The notes under the pieces are model-generated. The model was not told the origin of the DNA and searched no databases. It was given only the letters and a program-made list of their open reading frames with translations. DNA of 39,071 nucleotides from JAKEGK01 sp036507695 (lineage in GTDB: Bacteria > Pseudomonadota > Gammaproteobacteria > SZUA-152): contig DATCIR010000325.1 in the NCBI GenBank assembly GCA_036507695.1, forward strand, positions 1 through 39,071, given 5' to 3'. Positions within the stretch are counted from its first letter, which is position 1. Each line of letters opens with the position of its first letter. A program made the translations under genes and the position numbers. Shown here in pieces: positions 24,292 to 32,239 of this stretch.

Positions 24292-25767
24292 ATGAGTGAA
24301 GAAATACTGATAAATGTAACACCGCGCGAAACGCGGGTGGCGATGGTTGAAAACGGGGCGCTGACCGAGGTGTTTATTGAACGTGCCAGCCGGCTGGGAT
24401 TGGTGGGCAATATCTATAAAGGCAAAGTGTCCCGGGTCCTGCCGGGTATGCAGGCGGCGTTTATTGATATCGGGCTCGAGCGCACCGCCTTTTTGCATGC
24501 GTCTGACATCCTGCAGTCTCACAGCAGTAATGGCTCCGCCAATGGGAAAACCACAGAAGATATTTCCAGACTTTTATACCAGGGTCAAATTATTACCGTG
24601 CAGGTCGTCAAAGATCCGCTGGGCAGCAAGGGCGCCCGGCTAACGACGCAATTGTCGATTGCCGCCCGTTACCTGGTACTAATGCCGGGCGTAGATCACA
24701 TCGGCGTTTCACAGAAAATCGAAACCGAGGAAAAACGCCTGCGTTTAAAGGAACTGGTCGGCGGACTGGCGGCCGAGTTTCAACCGAGTGGATATATTGT
24801 GCGAACCGTCGCTGAAACAGCGACGGATGCCGAGCTTGCGGCGGACATGCGTTTTCTGCACAAGCTTTGGACGGAGATACAGGAACGCATCAAAAGTGAA
24901 CCGCCCGGTGCGTTGATTCATGAAGAGTTAAGGCTGGTGATGCGTATCATGCGCGATCAGGTCGGCAGCGGTGTCGATATTGAAAAAATCCGCATTGACT
25001 CCCGGGAAAACCACGAGAAAGTCGTCAAGTTTTCCACCAAGTTTATCCCGGAGCTGGCGCCAAAAATTGAATATTACCCCGGCGAACGGCCTATTTTTGA
25101 TTTATACGCCATTGAAGATGAAATCCAGAAAGCGTTGAACCGCAAGGTGGAGTTAAAGTCAGGCGGTTATCTGATCATTGACCAGACGGAAGCCATGACC
25201 ACCATCGACGTCAACACGGGCGCCTTTGTCGGGCATCGTAATCTCGAAGAGACCATTTTTAAAACCAACCTTGAAGCGACCCAGGCCATCGTGCGGCAAC
25301 TGCGCTTACGCAATCTGGGCGGCATCATTATTATTGATTTTATTGATATGCAGCACCCCGAACACCGCAGCCAGGTCATGGCGGCCCTGGATAAAAATCT
25401 CATGGCGGACCGGGCCAAAAGTCATATTTGCGAAGTATCCGACCTGGGTCTGGTGGAGATGACACGCAAGCGCACCCGCGAGAGCCTCGGTCACATGATG
25501 TGTGAGCCCTGTCCCACCTGCGATGGCCGCGGGCTGGTTAAAACCGCGGAAACCGTCTGTTATGAAATTTTCCGCGACATCATTCGCGAAGCACGCCAGT
25601 TCAATGTGCAAAAGTATCTGGTGCTGGCGTCGCAAGAGGTGGTGGATTTGCTGCTGGACGAGGAATCCACCAGTGTGGCCGAGCTGGAGGAGTTTATCGG
25701 CAGGCCGATTAACTTTCAGGTTGAGTCGCTGTATACCCAGGAACAGTTTGATGTAGTGCTAATGTGA
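24292..25767 (+). CDS. rng: ribonuclease G
   Basis: 491 residues. RNase G matures the 5' end of 16S rRNA and degrades some mRNAs. The N-terminal S1 domain (about 37-120, GNIYKGKVSRVLPGMQAAFIDIG) is followed by the catalytic region with the two magnesium-binding aspartates in TTIDVNTGAFVG and IIIIDFIDM, and the zinc-link cysteines in CEPCPTCDGRG. There is no long C-terminal scaffold, which separates it from RNase E. yhdP follows in the usual order. Confidence 0.96.
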   Translation: MSEEILINVTPRETRVAMVENGALTEVFIERASRLGLVGNIYKGKVSRVLPGMQAAFIDIGLERTAFLHASDILQSHSSNGSANGKTTEDISRLLYQGQIITVQVVKDPLGSKGARLTTQLSIAARYLVLMPGVDHIGVSQKIETEEKRLRLKELVGGLAAEFQPSGYIVRTVAETATDAELAADMRFLHKLWTEIQERIKSEPPGALIHEELRLVMRIMRDQVGSGVDIEKIRIDSRENHEKVVKFSTKFIPELAPKIEYYPGERPIFDLYAIEDEIQKALNRKVELKSGGYLIIDQTEAMTTIDVNTGAFVGHRNLEETIFKTNLEATQAIVRQLRLRNLGGIIIIDFIDMQHPEHRSQVMAALDKNLMADRAKSHICEVSDLGLVEMTRKRTRESLGHMMCEPCPTCDGRGLVKTAETVCYEIFRDIIREARQFNVQKYLVLASQEVVDLLLDEESTSVAELEEFIGRPINFQVESLYTQEQFDVVLM

Positions 25768-25979
25768 AGTGCCCTATTTGCTTACCAACCGGCCTATTAC
25801 AAATGCATAAATTATAAATTTGAATAGAGTTAAACGAATCAGGCAATCCGTTTCGCCTGGGACTGTTGTTTAGGCTATGGCTTGGTTACCGGATTTGGTT
25901 TCTACCACACTGGTATACCGGCTTCCTGAATACATATTAAGTAAGCGCTGCCAGGTAGCGAGTTCACCGATCCCGATCT

Positions 25980-28900
25980 ATGAGTTTGTTAATTAAATTA
26001 TTCCATGGCTTCTGGTATGTGGTCTGGTACCTGTTTGCCGCGTTCGTGGTGCTACTGGCCGCGATTTTTGCTATCGCCCGATTATTGCTGCCGCTTGCCG
26101 GTGACTATAACCAGGATGTGGAAAGTTATGCCGCGCAGCTGATCGGCAGGCCGGTTAAGATCATGTCACTGGACGCGGAGTGGCATGGCATGAGTCCTTC
26201 CCTGGTGCTCAATAATGTCAGGTTGCTCAGCCGCGATGGCAACAGCACGATTTTACAATTATCACGCGCACGCCTTGATTTTGATTTGGTGGGTATGGCG
26301 TTCTCGCGGCAGGTTCGGTTCAAAAGGTTTGCGTTGGCCGGCGCCGATTTGTCCGTGGTTCGTGAACCGTCCGGAACCATCAACTTATCGGGATTCGAAA
26401 CCAGCCAGCCAGAGCCAGGCGGCGATGACAGCACCGCGGCGATGCTGCAGTGGTTGTTGGCGCAGGGCGAAATCAACGTGCACGCCAGGAACCTGGTTTA
26501 TCAGGACATGGAAAAGAGCGGTCAGCGCTATCTTTTTTCCAATGTCAGTTTTGTTTTAAAAAACCGTAATAGCCGCCATTTGATTGATGGTACTTTCGGT
26601 TTTCCGCAACACAGTGGCCAGGAATTTGCTTTTGCGTTGGATATTGCCGGTGATGTGATTTCCGGGACCGATTGGTCGGGGAGGATGTATGTCAGTGGCA
26701 CCAACCTGGAAATCAGCCGTATTTTTGGCGGGCTGAGGTCCCAGGGACATCTCGTCAATATCGGCAAGGCAAACTTCCAATTGTGGTCCGAATGGCGGGA
26801 GGCCGCACTGGTGGGAGTGCAGGGGGATTTATCGCTGGAGACGGTCAAGTGGCAATATGATAAGCAGTTCACGCCATTGTTCCATTCGTTGCTGGGAAAA
26901 AACCGTGACACTACCCAGGACGGCAAAGCGGGTACGCGCGGCGATTCCGGCAGCATCGAGTATGACAATATTGTGGGCCGCTTTACCTGGGGCCGAAGCG
27001 ATGAGGGCTGGCAGTTGATCGGGGATAAGTTCGTTCTGGCGCGCAATTCGCGGATCTGGCCAACGACGCAATTCGCTGTCCATTACTTGAGCGATCAAGC
27101 GCGCAAGCGCGCGGGATCCCGTCAACTGGATATTCGGGCCAATCTCATCCGGCTTGAAGATATTACCCCGCTGGTTCCGGTGTTGATCGGCGATTACCAG
27201 GATTACGCGGCATACCTTGCAAAGCTGGCGCCGCAAGGTGATATACACAATACCAATTTCCGCTGGTCGGAAACCGAAGCGGATTTCAAGCTGGCCGCCC
27301 GGTTGGAAAATACCGGCTTTGCTTCGATCGGCAAAGTGCCCGGATTAAAAGGATTAAGTGGTGAACTTCGTTCCAACAGACTGAGTGGGTCGCTGGTTTT
27401 AAAAACCGAGGGCGCGGAATTCTCCCTGCCCGATATGTTCCGCGCGGATATCCCGCTGCAACGCCTTACAGGACGGGTGGACTGGCGGGTTGACAATGAA
27501 CGCATTACCCTGTCGTCGCGCGATCTTGAGCTGGTGACTCCTCATGTGGAATCCAAAGCGGTTATGGACGTGGATATTCCCCGCAATGGCGATTCTCCCT
27601 TTTTGTCCCTGATTATTAACTTTGAAAATGGCGATGGTAGCAAAGCGTCCGATTATTACCCTGTGGCTATCATGAAACCCGAAACCGTGCGATGGCTGGA
27701 CGCGGCGATTGTGCAGGGTGACATTGTTTCCGGCGGCGCGATTATCTACGGCCCACTAAAGCAGTTTCCGTTTACCGAAGGGCAGGGTGTGTTTGAAACC
27801 CGTTTTGAAGTCAAAAATGCGGTGCTGGATTATGCGGAAGAGTGGCCGCAAATTCATGACCTGCACGCCACTGTTTTGTTTAACGCCAACAGTTTATTGA
27901 TAACCTCCGAGCAGGCAAAAATTTTTAATTCCAGCATAAGCAACGCGCGCGTCTCTATTCCCGCGCTGGCCGGCAAGCCCCTGGAACTCGATGTTGAGGG
28001 CGTGATCAGCGGGCAAACCCAGGAAAAAATTAATTATCTGGTAGCCGCCCCGCAGTTGCACCAACGTGTCGGGCAACATCTGTCAGATCTGAAAGCCGGC
28101 GGAGAGAGTACGTTGGATTTGAAGCTTAATTTGCAGTTAAAGCCGCAATTCGCGGCGGATGTCAGTGGTAAATTGTCGCTGCAGGACAATTCGCTGCAGA
28201 TGAGCGATCTACCGGACCTGCTCACCGGTATCAATGGCGAGCTGTTAATCACTCATGAGGGTCTTACCGCGACCGCTGTCAAAGCGGCAGTGCTGGGTCA
28301 GCCTGCCAAGCTGACCGTTAAAACCGTGACTGACAAAAACAAACCCGCTATAAAAACGATTACCGTACGAGCGGCCGGCGACGCTGATGCAAAACAGCTG
28401 GCGGGTAAATATATGCCCGTATTAACGGATTTGGTGGAGGGAAAATCACGCTGTGTAGTCGAGCTGGTGTTACCCGCTGACCGTGAGGTCACGAAAAAGC
28501 GTAACGTGGAGTTGAAGCTGTCCAGCAGTCTCGAAGGAGTGCAACTCAATTTACCACCGCCATTCAGCAAACAGAAACCGGACAGCCGCCGTTTGCGGGT
28601 GGCAATGAGTATAAAAGGTGCGGGTAAAGCGCAACTAAAAACCTCGTATGCCGATGAATTCGAGGGGATATTCGAATTCGACCGCAATCGTCCCAACTGG
28701 GTCACGCGTGGCGAGGCAAGGTTTGGCGGCGGAGCGGCGGTGTTGCCGGGAGTGGACGGTTTACGCATCGCCGGCAAGCTGCGGGAATTGTCGCTGGATA
28801 TCTGGATGAATCTATTAAAGCAGACTTCCGGGCCCGAGGTGTCAGCCGAACCTGCCGCTGATACGGCCGCGGCGCCGGTTCAAACCAGGCTTCCCTATAG

Positions 28901-29969
28901 CGCACTGTTGAACGCCATTGATCTGGAGGTGGGGAAGTTTGAGTTTCTGGGGCAAACAGCGGCCAATCTGAAATTGCTGGTTAACCGGCAGGAGGGATGG
29001 CTGGATGTCACGATGGACAGCAAGGAAATCAAGGGTACGATCAGAGTGCCTGAAATTTTGGATACGCAATACGTATCCATGGATCTGCAGCATCTGCATA
29101 TCAAAACCAAGGAACAGGGCGGCGGAAAAATCGATCCCAGGGAAATGCCGGCCATCAAGTTTAATGGCCGTAATGTCAGCTATGATAATAAACAGCTGGG
29201 CCAGGTTGCTTTTGAAACCGCAAGGACGGATAACGGATTATTGTTGCAGCAACTGGTTATTAATCCGACGCAAACCTTACTCAAGGGATTTGGTGAATGG
29301 GTCATTAAAGACGGTCAGCACCAGTCGACGTTTGAGTTCGTGCTGGAGAGCACGGACCTTGGCGCTACCATGAAAGATCTCGGTTATGTGGAAACGATCG
29401 ACAAGGGTAAAGGTGAAGTTATCGCAAAGCTGGAATGGCCGGCCCCCCTGTTTGATCCTGATCTTGCCCACATCAGTGGCAACGTGGAACTGGATTTTAA
29501 AAATGGCCGGATTCTGGATATAGAACCGGGGAGCGCGGCGCGCGTGTTCGGGTTATTCAGTATTCAAACGCTGCCAAAGCGTTTGTTTCTGGATTTCAGA
29601 GACCTCTTCGCCAAGGGACTTGGCTTTGATTCAATCCGTGGAAATTTTAAGCTGGAAGACGGTGACGCGTACACCAGTAATTTTAAGTTAACCGGATCCA
29701 GCGCGGATGTGGCGCTCAAGGGCCGGATCGGCCTGGGGGCGCAGGACTATGATCAAAAGATCAAGGTAACTCCGCATATTACGGACGCGGCGGTGCTGCT
29801 GAGCATACTCACGGCGCAACCATTGCTGCTGGTATTACAGCAACTTTTAAAACAGGACATTGACGGCGCTGCGTCCGTGGAATACACCCTCACCGGTTCG
29901 TGGGCGAACTATGCATTGACACCGGTATTAAAAGAAAAATCGGTTTGGGATGAACCCCAGGAATACTAG
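25980..29969 (+). CDS. yhdP: YhdP family protein (AsmA-like, envelope lipid transport)
   Basis: 1329 residues. One N-terminal membrane helix (about 12-35, YVVWYLFAAFVVLLAAIFAIARLLL) anchors a very long periplasmic part, as in YhdP, which is over 1200 residues in E. coli. AsmA-type segments are recognisable near the start (LIGRPVKIMSLDAEWHGMSPSLVLNNVRLL) and the end (GNVELDFKNGRILDIEPGSAARVFGLFSIQTLPKRL, then GLGAQDYDQKIKVTPHITD). E. coli YhdP, with TamB and YdbH, moves phospholipid to the outer membrane. The rng-yhdP-nit order is conserved. Confidence 0.94.
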   Translation: MSLLIKLFHGFWYVVWYLFAAFVVLLAAIFAIARLLLPLAGDYNQDVESYAAQLIGRPVKIMSLDAEWHGMSPSLVLNNVRLLSRDGNSTILQLSRARLDFDLVGMAFSRQVRFKRFALAGADLSVVREPSGTINLSGFETSQPEPGGDDSTAAMLQWLLAQGEINVHARNLVYQDMEKSGQRYLFSNVSFVLKNRNSRHLIDGTFGFPQHSGQEFAFALDIAGDVISGTDWSGRMYVSGTNLEISRIFGGLRSQGHLVNIGKANFQLWSEWREAALVGVQGDLSLETVKWQYDKQFTPLFHSLLGKNRDTTQDGKAGTRGDSGSIEYDNIVGRFTWGRSDEGWQLIGDKFVLARNSRIWPTTQFAVHYLSDQARKRAGSRQLDIRANLIRLEDITPLVPVLIGDYQDYAAYLAKLAPQGDIHNTNFRWSETEADFKLAARLENTGFASIGKVPGLKGLSGELRSNRLSGSLVLKTEGAEFSLPDMFRADIPLQRLTGRVDWRVDNERITLSSRDLELVTPHVESKAVMDVDIPRNGDSPFLSLIINFENGDGSKASDYYPVAIMKPETVRWLDAAIVQGDIVSGGAIIYGPLKQFPFTEGQGVFETRFEVKNAVLDYAEEWPQIHDLHATVLFNANSLLITSEQAKIFNSSISNARVSIPALAGKPLELDVEGVISGQTQEKINYLVAAPQLHQRVGQHLSDLKAGGESTLDLKLNLQLKPQFAADVSGKLSLQDNSLQMSDLPDLLTGINGELLITHEGLTATAVKAAVLGQPAKLTVKTVTDKNKPAIKTITVRAAGDADAKQLAGKYMPVLTDLVEGKSRCVVELVLPADREVTKKRNVELKLSSSLEGVQLNLPPPFSKQKPDSRRLRVAMSIKGAGKAQLKTSYADEFEGIFEFDRNRPNWVTRGEARFGGGAAVLPGVDGLRIAGKLRELSLDIWMNLLKQTSGPEVSAEPAADTAAAPVQTRLPYSALLNAIDLEVGKFEFLGQTAANLKLLVNRQEGWLDVTMDSKEIKGTIRVPEILDTQYVSMDLQHLHIKTKEQGGGKIDPREMPAIKFNGRNVSYDNKQLGQVAFETARTDNGLLLQQLVINPTQTLLKGFGEWVIKDGQHQSTFEFVLESTDLGATMKDLGYVETIDKGKGEVIAKLEWPAPLFDPDLAHISGNVELDFKNGRILDIEPGSAARVFGLFSIQTLPKRLFLDFRDLFAKGLGFDSIRGNFKLEDGDAYTSNFKLTGSSADVALKGRIGLGAQDYDQKIKVTPHITDAAVLLSILTAQPLLLVLQQLLKQDIDGAASVEYTLTGSWANYALTPVLKEKSVWDEPQEY

Positions 29970-30090
29970 ACTTATTCACAAATGGTTTATGGAATTGGCT
30001 AATGAAATCCCGCAAATTGTCGTTTAATAACGGCGGAATGTTTGCGATACTTGTCAAGGTATTGAATATCCATATCAACACGGGTGGTTT

Positions 30091-30939
30091 ATGAGTGAGA
30101 AAAATAGAAAAATAAAAATTGCCGCAATCCAGATGGCGTCCGGCCCCCAGGTCAGCGCCAATATGATTGAGGCGACGCGCCTGATTACGATGGCCGTGGA
30201 CGCGGGGGCCAAGCTGATCGTGCTGCCGGAAAATTTCGCCATTATGGGTATGAAAGAGCAGGACAAGGTCGATATTCGGGAAAAGCCGGGTGACGGTCCG
30301 ATACAGCATTTTCTGGCGGAACAGGCCAGTAAAAACCAGGTATGGCTGGTGGGTGGCACCGTGCCCATGGAAGCCAGCGATCCGCGAAAAGTCCGCGCTG
30401 CGTGCCTGCTGCTGGATGACCGGGGCAAGCAGGTGGCCCGTTACGACAAAGCCCATTTATTCGACGTGCAGATTTATCAGAGCGAGGAACGCTATAAGGA
30501 ATCGGAAACCATCGAAGCCGGTGATCAGGTTGTGGTTGCCGATACCCCGTTTGGCAAACTCGGGTTGGCGGTTTGTTACGATCTGCGTTTCCCGGAATTG
30601 TTTCGCAATATGGTGAATTATGGCGCGGAGCTGATCGCAATTCCTTCCGCGTTCACGGCGAAAACCGGCAAAGCCCATTGGGAAGTCCTGGTGCGGGCCC
30701 GTGCAATTGAAAATCTCAGTTATGTTATCGCCGCCGGGCAGGGTGGTTATCACCTCAATGGCCGCGAGTCTTATGGTGACAGCATGATTGTTGATCCCTG
30801 GGGCCAGATCCTGGATCGTCTCAGCAGCGGTTCCGGTTTTGTCATAGCGGACTATGACCGCCAGCAAATTGCTATGGTGCGCCGGAGCTTTCCGGTTCTG
30901 GAACACCGCAAATTAAACTGCAACATTATTGCTCAGTAG
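30091..30939 (+). CDS. carbon-nitrogen hydrolase, nitrilase family (Nit1-like)
   Basis: 282 residues. The nitrilase-type triad is complete: E47 (VLPENF), K120 (YDKAHLFD) and C162 (AVCYDLRFPE). The sequence is closest in pattern to the Nit1/YbeM branch, whose members remove the amide of deaminated glutathione; the exact substrate here is inferred. It lies 121 bases after yhdP. In many Gammaproteobacteria tldD follows this gene; here a convergent yjgA does. Confidence 0.92.
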   Translation: MSEKNRKIKIAAIQMASGPQVSANMIEATRLITMAVDAGAKLIVLPENFAIMGMKEQDKVDIREKPGDGPIQHFLAEQASKNQVWLVGGTVPMEASDPRKVRAACLLLDDRGKQVARYDKAHLFDVQIYQSEERYKESETIEAGDQVVVADTPFGKLGLAVCYDLRFPELFRNMVNYGAELIAIPSAFTAKTGKAHWEVLVRARAIENLSYVIAAGQGGYHLNGRESYGDSMIVDPWGQILDRLSSGSGFVIADYDRQQIAMVRRSFPVLEHRKLNCNIIAQ

Positions 30940-31018
30940 CCGGCGGCATTTTTTAAAGCATTAGTTTTTTAGCAGAGCGCCGGAAAAATCAGCCCCAGCG
31001 CAGTTGAGCTTCCGCCCG

Positions 31019-31555
31019 TTATTCGTATTCGGTTTTAAGCAATTGAAAAATTTTCCGGAACGCCTTGGGAGGTTTGTTTTGTGATTGTTCCTGTTGCGCG
31101 GTTCTAACCAGTTGCCGTAATTGATTGCGGTCAATCCCGGGAAATTCATCAATCAACGCCTGGATTGCTGCATCACCTTCCTGCAGCAAACGTTCGCGCC
31201 ATTTTTCGATTTTATGCATCTGCTGGACGGATTTGGCGGACTGTTGCGTGAGATCGGCGTATTGCGCCCGGATGTCATCGGCGTCTGCGGCGCGCATCAG
31301 CTTCCCGATATATTGCAGCTGCCGGCGTTTGGCGCCATGTTTGGTTATTTGCTTGGCCTGTAACAGCGCGTTTCGCAAGTTGTCGGGCAGGTCCAGTTGC
31401 GCGAATTGAGTGGCGGACAGTTCAAGGAGTTTTTCACCCAGCGCCTGTAACGCCAGCATATCGCGCTTCAGTTGCGATTTGCTGACGTATTCCGGCGCTT
31501 CCTGCGCGTCGTCGCCGGCGTTTTCTTCAAGATCGTTATGAGTGCCATTTTCCAT
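31019..31555 (-). CDS. darP: ribosome-associated protein YjgA/DarP (DUF615)
   Basis: 178 residues, the usual length, read from ATG 31553-31555. The DUF615 pattern is clear: YVSKSQLKRDMLALQALGEKLLEL near the start, then DLPDNLRNALLQAKQITKHGAKRRQLQYIGKLMR, and a C-terminal FRKIFQLLK. The start is acidic. DarP/YjgA binds late 50S precursors and helps activate the peptidyl transferase centre. It converges on the nit gene with a 79-base gap, and is divergent from the HPt gene. In many relatives it is next to pmbA (tldE), which is not in the window. Confidence 0.95.
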   Translation of the reverse strand: MENGTHNDLEENAGDDAQEAPEYVSKSQLKRDMLALQALGEKLLELSATQFAQLDLPDNLRNALLQAKQITKHGAKRRQLQYIGKLMRAADADDIRAQYADLTQQSAKSVQQMHKIEKWRERLLQEGDAAIQALIDEFPGIDRNQLRQLVRTAQQEQSQNKPPKAFRKIFQLLKTEYE

Positions 31556-31585
31556 CGCGCAATTTCTCGATTATCACTAAAAACA

Positions 31586-31729
31586 ATGGATTGCAGTATG
31601 CCTGAGGCCTGCCTTAATGACAATGACAGGGCTTATATCGTTAGTGATTTGTTCAAGTTTTCCGGTATTGCAGACGTTAACCAAAACAGGCTCCCTGGAA
31701 CCGGTTTGGTTGCGGCAATTCCCACTTGA
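31586..31729 (+). CDS. possible 47-residue small ORF before the HPt gene
   Basis: A frame from ATG 31586 to TGA 31729 (start MDCSMPEACLNDNDRAYIVS) that ends 14 bases before the HPt start. No family is recognised and there is no good ribosome binding site. The region also carries inverted arms ATCACTAA (31573-31580) and TTAGTGAT (31641-31648), so it may be regulatory rather than coding. Confidence 0.2.
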   Translation: MDCSMPEACLNDNDRAYIVSDLFKFSGIADVNQNRLPGTGLVAAIPT

Positions 31730-31743
31730 TAAGGTTACGGCAA

Positions 31744-32157
31744 ATGAAGCGTGTGGTTTTCGATACAGTGGATCCCGACATGAAAGCGCAGATTCTCAAA
31801 GGTGATATTTTGGAGGCGTTGCGGGATTTCATCGGTCGTGATCCGTTGCGGCGCTATTTAGCGGAGTTTATTGAAAACACGGCGAACAACATCCAGCGCA
31901 TCGGGTTTGCGATCGCGGCCGACGATGGGGGCCGCGTCAGGCATCTTTCTCATAAATTAAAAGGCAGCAGTGGAAATATCGGCGCACTAAAACTCGCCTG
32001 GAATTGCGTACTACTCGAGGCGTCCAGCGCGCAAGGCGATTCTCACGACGTGGTGGTGTCGCACTACCGGCAGCTCGAACAGGTGTACGCGGAGACGCGA
32101 CAGGCTATCCAATCCTATATTGACGGATTGGCCGCCAGCCGGGTAAACAGTGCCTGA
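31744..32157 (+). CDS. orphan histidine phosphotransfer (HPt) protein
   Basis: 137 residues from ATG 31744, with AAGG 11 bases upstream; an in-frame TTG at 31726 is less likely. The HPt signature HLSHKLKGSSGNIGA is clear, with H70 as the expected phospho-acceptor and K71, K73 and G74 conserved. The protein is a helical bundle with no other domain. HPt proteins pass phosphate between receiver domains of hybrid kinases and response regulators. No kinase is adjacent; the hybrid kinase at 1670-4018, lacking an HPt, is a candidate partner by inference. Confidence 0.87.
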   Translation: MKRVVFDTVDPDMKAQILKGDILEALRDFIGRDPLRRYLAEFIENTANNIQRIGFAIAADDGGRVRHLSHKLKGSSGNIGALKLAWNCVLLEASSAQGDSHDVVVSHYRQLEQVYAETRQAIQSYIDGLAASRVNSA

Positions 32158-32194
32158 AGCGCCTTACCGCCGCCCGCCTGATTAGGTGTATCCC

Positions 32195-32239
32195 GGGTCT
32201 GCGCAACCAGGGTCTGCGCAACCAGGGTCAGAGCAACAC
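32195..32239 (+). repeat. 15-base tandem repeat overlapping the end of the FAD oxidoreductase
   Basis: GGGTCTGCGCAACCA occurs at 32195-32209 and 32210-32224, with a third, diverged copy GGGTCAGAGCAACAC at 32225-32239. The third copy contains the stop and last codons of the - strand gene, so the first two look like duplications of the gene end. Confidence 0.85.

Noticed and set aside
25768..25979. Possible tRNA or small RNA between rng and yhdP
   Set aside because: A small CAGGC/GCCTG hairpin is present but no cloverleaf or T-run follows.
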